Shown: positions 10,001-18,696, counted from the stretch's first letter. The stretch is 23,708 nt of DNA from Pleurotus djamor (GCA_029747585.1 JAPEVF010000694.1:1-23708), one strand, 5' to 3'. The notes: generated from the sequence alone by a model not told the origin. Program-made: numbers and translations.

Positions 10001-11164
10001 ACCGACTTTCCTTATGCACGTTTCTTTGAATTTCGAACCAACGAACCCGATGCCTATGGCTGGAATGGTACTGAGTCTACCAAAATTGCCAGTATTGGTG
10101 ATGACATGACCAGCTCAGGCAGACTCCCCCGCTACCTTACCAAGGCACCTCGCGGTCATCCCATGAGAACTTTCAGTGGTGGAGCTGTACTTGGTAAACG
10201 ACCAAATGTCCAAGTTCATTTCAACCAACTGGTGGTTCCTGGAGACAGAGTAGCTGCAGACTATCGAACTGGACTTATCAGGATCCTGGAAATCTCTGAT
10301 GATCAATATGGCATTTGGCACCATGACGGAGATACTGAAATCGCACGCCAAATCATTATCCTCTGCAGAGCCATTCAGAACATCGCACCCGACCAGTCTG
10401 ACCATCAGCCATCGGACCCAAAGTGGGAATACATGCACTACCTTATCAAGACTGATTCTACTAGGGCAAAACGCGAAGGTCACTCTTGTGAAAAAGTGAT
10501 TGACGACTTCAGTACTGGTCTTGACGACTGGAAAATGCTGAACGGCCCTCTCAAGAACAAGAACTCATGGCACATCTCCGAACCCTTCATTCAACACTAT
10601 CCCCTTCTTGAAGACACCCACATCATCACTGTTTGGCATCCTCGTATCATCGCCGCTCGGAAAATGCGCTATGCTGCCAACCTTATCATTCGCAGTCTTT
10701 GCCAACTCCTCACTTCTCCCACTGAATATGAGAAGATCCTGGAAGGAAATCTAGACATCTCCCATTACTTTCACCTCCACTGCCCCTTCTTTCGATTTCT
10801 CAAACCTGAAGTGCCACTCCTCTTTCAAGGATTCAATGCCAACTGTGTCCATCATGGACAGCATGATGTCTCCTATGGATCTGAAAGATGGCCAGCAGAA
10901 GGAGAATGGGAACACAGAAAGAACCAACTCCTCAGTTCAGAACAAGATCGCTTTCTCTGCTTTGCAGCCTACCACTTCCATTCGACCAACAGAGGCATCT
11001 TTGCCAACTGTATCCAACACCTACGTGGATCTCGCACTGCAAATGAGCAAAGTATTGCCATCCTCAGAGCAGAGGGACTCCTGGATCCAATCTCCTGGAA
11101 TCCCTACTCTTACAACTCAAGAGTTATTTCTTGGGAACCTAACCACTGGCTCCCTGACTTCTAG
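7079..11164 (+). CDS. Giant Pro/Ser-rich accessory protein with globular C-terminal domain, unknown function
   Basis: An uninterrupted 1361-codon frame between the protease and RT parts of the element. The start is ATG 7079 or, more likely, ATG 7172 (MSQLPTWTTIQ), where the sequence becomes protein-like. Residues about 32-165 are a helical, moderately charged region. Residues 220-400 are very proline-rich (PPPPPP, YPPP runs), followed by acidic tracts. Residues 567-640 look helical. A basic KRRRT patch lies after a Ser/acidic stretch near 830. The last roughly 420 residues (about 940-1361) are low in Pro/Ser and rich in Trp, Tyr and His (FEFRTNEPDAYGW, GIWHHDGD, WHPRIIAARKM), so they probably fold. 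I know no family for it. The stop is followed one base later by the ATG of pol. Disordered N-terminus plus folded C-terminus suggests a structural, adaptor or DNA-binding role, but this is inference. Confidence 0.75.
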   Translation: MREPSPAEPHHQRRHISHISPPPLNYARAPRMSQLPTWTTIQDIERQNEVRNSHSLNEKLNSDVRSIRALEFPLAQTYPLPLHLARNLLSAFQNASNLGEPGYPSLSHLSKTIKESQSQVVDQPGPSSQPLLFRVVTQSESEFHKNADMVVRAMLTLYSVPAESPVGTLPSALRVADVQITSQPNAATFSQMQEALSPTQETSTDTDEQDMDSTSYTTPSSDSNLPPAPPPSPVSSDDYDEMPVNNTTSNDTSPPDSIYNPTPAPAPTLAVQTLQPIALNTVPPPPPPNLFYPMQTPYPPHAMAHPFTHHYPPPPQPAPFLPPTYAGYPISPYPPPLPSGYLIPLSSNYPSSHNPLPSVILNGVVYPPPPSLPPFSPTLPVPNWLRSALPPVVPPTVTSSSEEPQDNTSTGSWEDLAQSVPPNLADTLSQAFEDQMDIDGDGDTSDLVSEPESEDLGKQICLHSDNRPNQRVSDNYSILQRPVSCGPSYPTISSSTSLSTSVTQEAPAAFPPFHSPTPRHPMTRISALLSPSPLPVETDQSIQSPSVSVFTCNVAEPTTSLPKSIPISELYDKVDHVSNEILKPVDEETQALVVEHLRNQITRYQSAFAQGILKCSDKILHTDTLLIGTDVSSFQRSLAPTPSTVLPRDEPTEDKPALAVFEDFSLTPFSEIDINESISEDENTSLYELHYDPSRINKPTVPNGWFDTRELPTTRILSAPLYSIPEKPSYISPAEAFPCSSHINPPLPDMTGGVLLKIPPPQPIHTILGAKKPLHLLESTAPDTLDARRAIPSNPSLLKRQLDNDSGSESEGTAYSHSENNSSSSSLKRRRTQPPSPPTNTIDSLPISSVSPSQDEVPYHRALSQLNGSHFINSLSPILLHIPQLPHISPPAYSPANSQASSQASATEIEVWDSDYEEDWCSEAVRELNRNSPTTSEYARIAADPDRSETIADFIREPGTVEGHVTLNLLSCTSTDFPYARFFEFRTNEPDAYGWNGTESTKIASIGDDMTSSGRLPRYLTKAPRGHPMRTFSGGAVLGKRPNVQVHFNQLVVPGDRVAADYRTGLIRILEISDDQYGIWHHDGDTEIARQIIILCRAIQNIAPDQSDHQPSDPKWEYMHYLIKTDSTRAKREGHSCEKVIDDFSTGLDDWKMLNGPLKNKNSWHISEPFIQHYPLLEDTHIITVWHPRIIAARKMRYAANLIIRSLCQLLTSPTEYEKILEGNLDISHYFHLHCPFFRFLKPEVPLLFQGFNANCVHHGQHDVSYGSERWPAEGEWEHRKNQLLSSEQDRFLCFAAYHFHSTNRGIFANCIQHLRGSRTANEQSIAILRAEGLLDPISWNPYSYNSRVISWEPNHWLPDF

Positions 11165-11165
11165 T

Positions 11166-14100
11166 ATGTCTTTCACAATTCTTGCTACCAACTCAGCTCT
11201 AACTATGACTCTCCAGAATCTGATACCTTACTCAGAGCACTGTAGTAGTTGTAGTAACAGTATGATTAGCATTTGTGATGATGACTGTAGTACTAGGGAA
11301 TTACAGGATTTTTCCTTAGACACTAGGCTGAACACCTCTGTTTCAAGTTTTTATTTTTCTACAGATAATTGTAAGTATGATACTCCCCACTCAGACACTC
11401 AGGAAGCCTCTGAGAACCCTACTGAAACTCTATTCACCTCTGAAATGATGGAGGAAGAATTGTATAAGATTGCAGAGTCTGATCACTCTATTGACTTAAA
11501 TGAGGACACTATTATTTTTCCTACATTAAGCAACAATGAGATGAACTTTAAAGCATATACTGCTTATAAAAGAGTGGACAAGAAAGTCAAACCTGTCTCA
11601 GGAGTATACCCAGAAGACGCAAAAGTAACCCGTACTTTTCCATTTAATCCTCTCGACACCCTACCTCCCTTACCCACACATCCACCAGACTTCATTCCCA
11701 CTGAACACCTAACTCAAGAGAGAATTGACAGTATGGAAGTCAACAAGGATAACTTTCTCCTCCCGGAGGAAGAGAAACTGTTCAAACATATCCTACAACT
11801 GAATGAAGCTACCCTTGCGTTTGAAGAAAAANGACCGAGGAACCCTACGCAAAGACTACTTCAGTGACTACATAATGCCCACTGTACCTCATACCCCATG
11901 GGAATACAAGAACATACCAATCCCACCTGGAATTAAGGACAAAGTAATCGAAATGCTAAAGAGTAAGATAGACGCAGGAGTCTACGAACCATGCCAATCA
12001 TCCTACCGAGGAAGATGGTTTTGTGTACTCAAAAAGAATGGATCACTCCGCATTGTTCATGATCTACAACCCTTGAATGCTGTGTCAATACGCGATGCAG
12101 GATTACTACCCATTGTAGATGACTTTGTTGAACCCTACGCTGGTGCACAATGTTGTACAACCTTTGACTTATTCTGGGGATTTGATGCTAGAATAGTTGA
12201 CCCAGCCTCCAGAGATATGACAGCATTTTGGACACCCCTAGGACTACTCCGATTAACAGCCTTACCTATGGGATATACCAATTCCCCCACAGAGTTTCAA
12301 AAATGTATGGTACACATTCTTCAAGACGAAATCCCTGAAGTTGCTAACATCTTCATTGATGATTTACCAATCAAAGGACCCAAGACAAGATACCCTGATC
12401 AACATGGAGAACCAGAACGAATACCTGAGAATCCTGGAATTAGAAGATTTATCTGGGAACATGCAAAAGATGTACACCGAATTATGCACCGAATCAAATG
12501 TGCTGGAGCTACCTTCTCCCCAAAGAAGACACAAATCTGTCGTGAAGAAGTTATTATTGTAGGCCAAACCTGTGGACCCAATGGACGAACACCAGACCGT
12601 GAGAGAATTGACAAGATACTCAAATGGCCAGTCCTTACCACTACTAAAGAGGTCCGAGGATTCCTAGGACTCTGTGGTACAGTTCGTATATGGATTAAGG
12701 ATTATTCAGCCTTAGCCCGACCATTGACAGAACTTGTTCACAAAAATGCTGAATTCATCTGGGATGAACGCCGTCAGCAAGCATTTGAGACATTAAAAGA
12801 GAAAGTTACCTCCGCTCCTGCATTACGACCTATAGATTATACCTCTGAGAAACCACTAATTCTCTCAGTGGACACCAGTTATATTGCTACAGGATTTATC
12901 TTATCCCAAGAAGATGATAATGGTAAAAGAAGACCCGCTCGTTACGGATCATTACCTATGAATGAAGCACAGTCCCGATATTCTCAACCTAAATTGGAAT
13001 TGTATGGACTATATAGAGCCCTACGACATTGGCGCATCTATATTATCGGAGCTAAAAAGCTGGTAGTTGAAGTTGATGCTAAATACATCAAAGGAATGCT
13101 ACGCGAACCAGACCTACTCCCTAGTAATGCAATGAATCGCTGGATTCAAGGTATCCTTATGTTTAGCTTTGAACTTGTCCATGTACCTGGAAAAGAGTTC
13201 AAAGGGCCAGACGCACTTTCACGCAAACAACATGAACCTCAAGAATATGTGGAAGAAGATGACGAATGGCTAGATGAAATTGCCTTGTTAATTTCCACCA
13301 AGCAGCCGGCTCCTTGTAAAATAGCTAGTATTAGCTTCAAAGTATTTGCTCTCCCGTCAAGTCTACCCAAGTCACAAGCAATTAATAATAGCCTCAAAGC
13401 AATCCACGACTATCTACAAACTTCTCAGCTCCCAGAGCTAGAGAACCAGCAAGAGATTGATCGATTTCTAGATAGAGCTAAAGATTTTAGAATAATTAAT
13501 GGTAAGATGTATAAGCTTCGTCCCCAAGGAATTCCTTGGACAGTTATTTTGGAACCCTCAAGACGACTAGAAATTCTCCGACAGGCCCACGATAATCTCG
13601 GACACAAAGGAGAACACTCTGTATTAGAATTGATACGTACTCGGTACTATTGGCCCAAGCAAAAGGCCGATGTGCATTATTATATAGCCTCATGCCACCA
13701 ATGTCAGGTACGAAAGACCGTACGGCTCCAGATGCCCTACGAAATCTCCGCTCCTGCACGTATCTTTGAGAAAATTTACATTGATGTAATGGTCATGCCA
13801 AAAAGTGGCCGATATGAATTTATTGTTGCCGCAAAAGACGACCTAACAGGTGTATCAGAAGCCCGACCCCTGGCCAAGAATGATTCCAAGTCACTCTCTG
13901 ATTTTCTCTGGGATCAAATATATTGCCGGTATGGAGCTGTTGGACGAGTTGTCACTGACAACGGCCCTGAAACCAAGGGAGCCTTCCAATCAATGATACA
14001 ACGCCTCAATATTCCCCATGTACGTATAACATCCTATAATAAGCATGCAAATGGAGTAGTAGAACGAGGACATTATACTCTCCGGGAAGCTATTGTACGA

Positions 14101-14742
14101 TCATCCCCAAAACGTGAGGATGGCTCAATTAAAGACTGGCACAAATATGTTGGACTAGCTGTATTTGCTGACCGAGTCACAGTAAGTTCTGTAACCGGTT
14201 ACTCACCATATTACCTGCTCCACGGAACTGAACCTGTCTTACCCCTGGACTATGTAGAAGCTTCATTTCTTGTCACCGGCTTTCAAGAAAATATGACTAC
14301 CTCCAAACTACTGGCCCTTCGTATCCGACAACTAGAAAAGAGAGAAGAAGATATAGAACAAGCCTCCGAAATCCTCTGCAAAGCCAGGTGCAAGTCTAAA
14401 GAAGAATTCATGCGACGCTACAAACACCGCATTCAGAAAGCCACCTACGAACCAGGAGAACTTGTTTTAATTCGCAATAATCGCTACGAAGAATCGCTTT
14501 CTGCCTTAAAGACTAGAGACCGCTATATAGGACCCTACCAAATTGTCAAGCGAACAGAGAAGGGAAACTATATTCTCAAAGAATTAGACGGAACCCTACT
14601 TAGTGAAACAGTTGCTGCCTTCCGAGTTCTCAAATATCTTACTCGCAACGACTTAGAATCCCTTATTCAGGAAGAACATAGTCAGCCTGACGAACAAGAT
14701 CTAGACCTTTCCCCGTCTGAACCCGAAGAGGACGGAGAATAA
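11166..14742 (+). CDS. pol: Pol: reverse transcriptase, RNase H and integrase (Ty3/Gypsy)
   Basis: The frame opens at ATG 11166, one base after the stop of the preceding gene, and is free of stops from 10755. It breaks at the N at 11832 and continues to 14742. The first 130 residues are unfamiliar; conserved pol begins near 11565 (KRVDKKVKPV). Counting from 11803, RT has catalytic D122 (FDLFWGFD) and D186-D187 in FIDD. RNase H has D357, E399, D425 and D470. Integrase has the zinc-binding HHCC (H596, H601, C631, C634), catalytic D661, D719 and E754 (34 residues between the last two), and the GPY/F module near 910 (GPYQIVKRTEKGNY). All catalytic residues are present, so the enzyme set should be functional apart from the N. 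No protease is in this frame; it lies 7 kb upstream. No chromodomain follows GPY/F, only an acidic tail. How Gag-protease and Pol are linked is unclear. Confidence 0.93.
11832..11832. other. Single-N assembly joint that breaks the pol frame
   Basis: The conserved pol N-terminus (frame ending FEEK) and the RT frame (from DRGTLRKDYF) meet here in an A run followed by the N. The protein reads naturally across the joint, so this is probably a sequence gap and not a real mutation. Confidence 0.75.
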
Positions 14743-14832
14743 CAAACAAATTAAACAAGCATAAATAAAACAAATAAAACTTAACCGCCCACCATCAGCA
14801 TCTCCCGCCGTCAAAAACCTTATTGAATAAGA

Positions 14833-15372
14833 ATGCACGGAATCAATGATACAAATACTGCCATTAATGGAGATTTAGAGCTCCCAGAAATATGCCCAAC
14901 GCCTAAATTGTCTCCACGTAAGTATCCCGTCCCTAACAGGCCATCCCGATACGAACCTGAGGCAACTATAGCAAATTCACCAGCACATTCATTATCATCC
15001 TTTCCTTATCAATCCGCCGCCCACACAATATATGAAACACCAGAATGGTCCGACAAGGAAGAACTGTTCCTGGAATGGCCAGGCAGAGACCATGCTTTCA
15101 GCAGCAATCAAACCTTCAACCTTTTTTACGATTCTCGCACATTTTCAGCACGAATTATTGGGTTGAAGGAGAAAATTGGAAGCGACTACCTTGTCACAGT
15201 TGCATTATTGAATGGACCTGTGGACGAAGTGAAGGATCTGGACGTTTGGATCCATAGTCACGATTTCCTCCCAAACGCTCCAAAGCTGCAATGGATATAT
15301 AGGGAGCCTGACGATGTTAGCAAGCTAGTCAAAATATGGTCCCTGATCTCCGGATTCTTTCCCTTCTGTTAG
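14833..15372 (+). CDS. Small accessory protein 1 (179 aa), unknown function
   Basis: First gene of the post-integrase block, 90 bp after pol; ATG 14833 is the first in frame. The N-terminal 65 residues are Pro/Ser-rich and probably disordered. Residues about 95-148 (FYDSRTFSARIIGLKEK, then SDYLVTVALL, then DLDVWIHSHDFL) alternate hydrophobic strands with turns, as in small SH3- or Tudor-like barrels. The pattern loosely resembles the cores of the genes downstream, but I cannot align it convincingly. It lacks the HPxFGFG motif. No enzyme motif, signal peptide or membrane segment is seen. Confidence 0.6.
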   Translation: MHGINDTNTAINGDLELPEICPTPKLSPRKYPVPNRPSRYEPEATIANSPAHSLSSFPYQSAAHTIYETPEWSDKEELFLEWPGRDHAFSSNQTFNLFYDSRTFSARIIGLKEKIGSDYLVTVALLNGPVDEVKDLDVWIHSHDFLPNAPKLQWIYREPDDVSKLVKIWSLISGFFPFC

Positions 15373-15487
15373 ATCTTAATATTATATTATTATTTCCCCT
15401 GTATTTCATACTTTTGTGATTATTACGTTTCTCGTGAATCCTTCATATTACTTGAATATTCCCCGTCATCACATAAAGCAAAAAGAA

Positions 15488-16096
15488 ATGTCCACTATCC
15501 CTGTTCTACCTCGACTCCCCCTTCGCCCTCTAGGTGGACCTTGCCGTCCATTTACCTTTAATCCAGCTGATCCTGTACAAGCGTCATACGACATTATCAA
15601 CACTAGGACTTTAGCCAAAGAAGTGGAGATCGCATACACAGGCGACCTTCCAAAATACTTCTACCAGCCTATTAGAGCAGTAGAGAATGTCTACTATGCA
15701 ACCCTCCCTCATCGATTCCATGCACCTGAAGTAGAGACCATCACCATTGCAAAAATACGCGAACCCTCCAAGTACCGTGGCGAACTGGTCATTGAACAAA
15801 TCTTTGACTATCCCATTACGCTTCAGACCAAGCTATACTACCCTTGGTTTGGTTTTGGCTCAACGCAAGGACTACTCCGGATCGATGGACTGCGAGCCCA
15901 AATTTTAGTGGCCTTCCGCACCCAGCAAACCCGAAACTTTCCGATTACTTGGGTAGCGCTTTGGACTACCACTTCCAATATTGCCCTTACCGCCCAGGAG
16001 ATACAGCAGTGTTCAAAACGTATAGAGACTAGACAACCATTCATTACAGAATCTGTGTGTTCGCCTCTGGTTATCTACAAATACGCAGACTTGTAG
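15488..16096 (+). CDS. Accessory paralogue A (202 aa) with HPxFGFG-type core
   Basis: Start chosen at ATG 15488: it is preceded by A-rich sequence, gives a length like its paralogues, and aligns their N-termini (IPVLPRLPLRPLG against IPLIPTDILLTYRLPF in paralogue B). Upstream in-frame codons are low-complexity and lack ATG. The diagnostic core is at residues 116-159: LYYPWFGFGSTQG, a hydrophobic strand ending ILVAF, then WVALW. His of the motif is Tyr here. A shared GDLP lies at 52-55. The core resembles small beta-barrels whose first strand carries HPxFGxG, such as the C-terminal Tudor-like domain of UvrD/PcrA helicases; this is a fold guess from pattern only. No catalytic residues, signal peptide or membrane helix. 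Homologous to the genes at 16748, 17382 and 18088. Confidence 0.8.
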   Translation: MSTIPVLPRLPLRPLGGPCRPFTFNPADPVQASYDIINTRTLAKEVEIAYTGDLPKYFYQPIRAVENVYYATLPHRFHAPEVETITIAKIREPSKYRGELVIEQIFDYPITLQTKLYYPWFGFGSTQGLLRIDGLRAQILVAFRTQQTRNFPITWVALWTTTSNIALTAQEIQQCSKRIETRQPFITESVCSPLVIYKYADL

Positions 16097-16181
16097 CCAG
16101 CACTTGTATATCAGCGCTAAGCCTATTTCCTAGTCTAGAATTTGATAAGCGCTAAATCTTAGAAACATCTTCACCGTCGCA

Positions 16182-16610
16182 ATGAACACCACACACAACT
16201 CCTCACAAAGTATGTCTTATTATTAAACTTACGTTCCAGTTCCAATATATCCACCAGCACCCATTCGGAATGAAGTAGATGTCAATGAATTGCTGGCAAC
16301 TTATGTCATCCAGCCACGACCACTTGAATTCCGTCGGGATCACCCATGGCTTCGTCCCATCAAGGATGGCAATCAGCTAGCCCTAGGGCAGAAAATCTAC
16401 CTGCATAGGGAACCAAATGCCAAGACTGGGATCATCAACTCCGTTAAGAAGTACCACCGTCAGAGCTACTTGATTGAGGTACAACTCGACGCAGAAAATG
16501 TGGAATATAAGGACTACTGGGTTGCCGAAAAGCACTTAACGTACAATACATGTATCTTATGGCGCGTTTCTCAAACTGTAGCACACTTTGTCAAAGACGT
16601 ATTCGCGTAA
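16182..16610 (+). CDS. Small accessory protein 2 with a short intron, unknown function
   Basis: The downstream open frame (ending 16610) has no ATG at its left end. An ATG at 16182 followed by a GTATGT donor at 16210 joins it in frame if an intron is removed at AG 16257 (48 nt) or AG 16239 (30 nt); both keep the frame. The protein is then about 120-126 aa. The C-terminal part (ALGQKIYLHREPNAKTGIIN, later IEVQLDAE and DYWVAEKHL) reads as alternating strands of a KOW/SH3-like barrel of about 55 residues. It lacks HPxFGFG and is shorter than its neighbours, so it may be a divergent or truncated relative. The splice model is my inference. Confidence 0.5.
16210..16257 (+). other. Probable spliceosomal intron inside the retrotransposon
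   Basis: GTATGT donor, AT-rich interior and CAG acceptor; 48 nt is within the range for basidiomycete introns. An earlier CAG at 16239 gives only 30 nt. Removal restores an ATG-led frame to the 16182-16610 gene. It lies on the sense strand of an element that replicates through RNA. Confidence 0.45.
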
Positions 16611-16646
16611 ATCCCTTAGTAATCACAACTGATCTGGAGTCAATAT

Positions 16647-16662
16647 TTTTATGTTGTCCGCA
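16647..16662 (+). repeat. 16-nt motif shared downstream of two accessory genes (copy 1)
   Basis: TTTTATGTTGTCCGCA occurs here, 37 nt after the stop at 16610, and again at 19569-19584, 52 nt after the stop at 19517. Both copies are preceded by AGTCA a few bases upstream. Placement suggests a 3'-UTR or transcript-end element, or a remnant of duplication. Confidence 0.4.
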
Positions 16663-16747
16663 CCCGGCTTCTGACATAAACTTCAACCACAACACCAACA
16701 TTGCAAACTCTTTCTTGTCTTAAAAACATCCTCCCCACTCATACATC

Positions 16748-17353
16748 ATGATAATTCCACTTATTCCTACCGACATTCTCCTTACCTACCGCCTCCCATT
16801 TCTGGGGAACGGCGATCAAATCGAATATTCAACATCAAGGCATTCCTCACCCGAAGATGCCGCAATCTCCCGAATACTCAGAGAAGCAGATGAACCCATA
16901 CGATATCTTGGTCATCTCCCAGCGAATACACGTGTATTCCATGATAACGAATCACGCCTCCAAGTAACTGAAGTTCTCATTGAAAACCCGCCTCCGAACC
17001 TACTCGGAATCGCTTTAAGCCGGATTCACGACCCCCATACCCTTGCCAACCAGTATTTTGTCCACTCTCCGGTATCGACTTACCCCATCGACTTCAACAC
17101 CCTCCTCCTGCACCCGCTTTTTGGGTTTGGAACCATTCAAGGAATTGTTGCTATTACGTCATGCATGGTTCAACTTTTGGTTGCATTTCAGCTGGCACAA
17201 ATCCATGACGCACCAATTCTTTGGGTTGGACTTTGGGTAGATACTGCGGTAGTTGATATAGAGCGAGAGCATAGGCAGCTTGCAAACTCTGGACGGCACA
17301 TTGAGCTTATGCTAGCAAACTTGGACGAGCGGTTAACATACATTTATAACTAG
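16748..17353 (+). CDS. Accessory paralogue B (201 aa) with HPxFGFG core
   Basis: ATG 16748 is preceded by a C/A-rich, pyrimidine-tract leader of about 85 nt typical of fungal 5' UTRs. The N-terminus IPLIPTDILLTYRLPF matches the paralogue at 17382 (IPLVVPGFLERNGLPI). GHLP at 55-58 corresponds to GDLP/GPLP elsewhere. The core at 120-165 reads LLHPLFGFGTIQG, LLVAF, WVGLWVD, the clearest copy in the set. ENPPPNL at 79-85 matches KNPPSNL in paralogue C, so homology extends beyond the core. Function unknown; a barrel-like binding module is inferred, no enzymatic motif is visible. Its stop is only 28 nt from the next gene's ATG. Confidence 0.85.
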   Translation: MIIPLIPTDILLTYRLPFLGNGDQIEYSTSRHSSPEDAAISRILREADEPIRYLGHLPANTRVFHDNESRLQVTEVLIENPPPNLLGIALSRIHDPHTLANQYFVHSPVSTYPIDFNTLLLHPLFGFGTIQGIVAITSCMVQLLVAFQLAQIHDAPILWVGLWVDTAVVDIEREHRQLANSGRHIELMLANLDERLTYIYN

Positions 17354-17381
17354 TACCGTCACTATCCCTCCTGTCATCCTC

Positions 17382-17993
17382 ATGGAACAAATACCACTCG
17401 TTGTTCCTGGCTTTCTCGAACGCAATGGACTACCAATTAGCAGCCTAGACCACATTGAAAAGGCATTAGACCAAAACCTCAGTGATACGCTGCAAGCCGC
17501 ACTTGGCCTCCTCAACCTAAGCACCCACCGAATCGCTTACTCCGGCCCACTGCCCAGCGGAATGACTCTCTCGACTTACAATACAGGAAGTCAAGGTTTT
17601 TATATAGTTGTCAAAAACCCACCCTCAAACTTGACGCTGTTTGACTACTCCGAAGTCGCAATACCGGAAAACCTACGGCATTATCATGGTTTTATCGACC
17701 ATCTCTCCAATAATTGTTACTTGGACCTCAAAACCATTCTCTATCACCCTATCCTAGGATATGGGTCAATTCAAGGAGTTATCGGAGGCGAAGGTACCAT
17801 CATACAAATATTAACAGTATTTACGGCTAGCCACCAGAAATCGGACGCCCATAACTATGCTGTGTTTTTCGTACAGAAGGAATTTGTCAACCTAGACTCT
17901 CTGGCAGATCTTTTCATGTCTCGAGTAGAAGAACCATTAGCTCTCCTCACTGTAAATAGGGAGCACCCCAATGTTACATACATTATTACCTAG
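17382..17993 (+). CDS. Accessory paralogue C (203 aa) with HPxFGFG core
   Basis: Starts at ATG 17382, 28 nt after the previous stop, leaving little room for its own promoter. Shared landmarks: IPLVVPGFLERNGLPI at 4-19, YSGPLP at 53-58, KNPPSNL at 78-84, and the core at 119-164 (ILYHPILGYGSIQG, ILTVF, then a degenerate AVFFVQ where the others have WVGLWVD). The FGFG is relaxed to LGYG. It is otherwise colinear with paralogue B, so the pair looks like a tandem duplication that has since diverged. Predicted soluble; no known domain recognised. Confidence 0.82.
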   Translation: MEQIPLVVPGFLERNGLPISSLDHIEKALDQNLSDTLQAALGLLNLSTHRIAYSGPLPSGMTLSTYNTGSQGFYIVVKNPPSNLTLFDYSEVAIPENLRHYHGFIDHLSNNCYLDLKTILYHPILGYGSIQGVIGGEGTIIQILTVFTASHQKSDAHNYAVFFVQKEFVNLDSLADLFMSRVEEPLALLTVNREHPNVTYIIT

Positions 17994-18087
17994 TTTACGT
18001 CTTTTTTCGTTGGTTCATTATTTAGGCGCTCTGCAAAGAAAACCTTTTTCGTTCGCACATCAAAGTCGCAAACCTCATCTTTATACT

Positions 18088-18696
18088 ATGTCGCTCTCCC
18101 TTCTTCCCCCTGGATATGCCCGCCAAATGGGTATGCCATTCCCAGACACATTCAGTTTCTGGAACCGTCTCGAGAAGCTTGCTCCTGGGACAAAGACCAA
18201 AGAGCTCCTTGAAGAGAGTGAAGTCACGCTTACACCCCCATTTGCCGGCCCCTTAGAGGGTACATCAATTACATGGGACACTTTAAACATCAACTGGGCC
18301 CGCACCATCACCCTCTGCAACGCCAACGACCGCTTATTCCCCATGAACCTTACCCCAATCACCGCGCCTGCAACCCACGTCAATGAATATTTCCTTGCAT
18401 TCCCCATATTCACCGACCCCTTTATCTCAAAAGATACCGTCCTCTACCACCCCAAATTTGGCTTTGGATGTATCCATAGCATCGTCAACTTCTCCCGTGA
18501 CCAAGTTCTCGCCGCCGTCGCATTCCGCGATGTATACAAAGAAGAACAACCAGTCCGGTGGATTGGAATATGGTTAGACGTGGACAGTATTGAGAAGGAC
18601 GGACCCCTGAAAGTAATTGCTAGGGATATGACCCGGACTGATCACTTTACTTTCCAGTATGGAAAATGTGATAACTACGATTACAAGTTTGAATGA
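18088..18696 (+). CDS. Accessory paralogue D (202 aa) with HPxFGFG core
   Basis: ATG 18088 follows a leader of 94 nt after the previous stop and gives the family length. In-frame codons further left lack ATG and overlap the preceding gene. The N-terminus LLPPGYARQMGMPF resembles the VPGFLERNGLPI of paralogue C. AGPLEG at 53-58 matches the GPLP position. The core at 118-164 is VLYHPKFGFGCIH, then AAVAF, then VRWIGIWLDVDS, very close in spacing to B. Function unknown. The retention of spacing with strong divergence elsewhere argues that the core is the functional part. Confidence 0.83.
   Translation: MSLSLLPPGYARQMGMPFPDTFSFWNRLEKLAPGTKTKELLEESEVTLTPPFAGPLEGTSITWDTLNINWARTITLCNANDRLFPMNLTPITAPATHVNEYFLAFPIFTDPFISKDTVLYHPKFGFGCIHSIVNFSRDQVLAAVAFRDVYKEEQPVRWIGIWLDVDSIEKDGPLKVIARDMTRTDHFTFQYGKCDNYDYKFE

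Noticed and set aside
15416..15487. Start of paralogue A at 15416
   Set aside because: The codon is GTG and the added residues match no paralogue; ATG 15488 gives the family length.
17971..18087. Start of paralogue D overlapping paralogue C
   Set aside because: ATG-less extension; ATG 18088 aligns with the family N-terminus.
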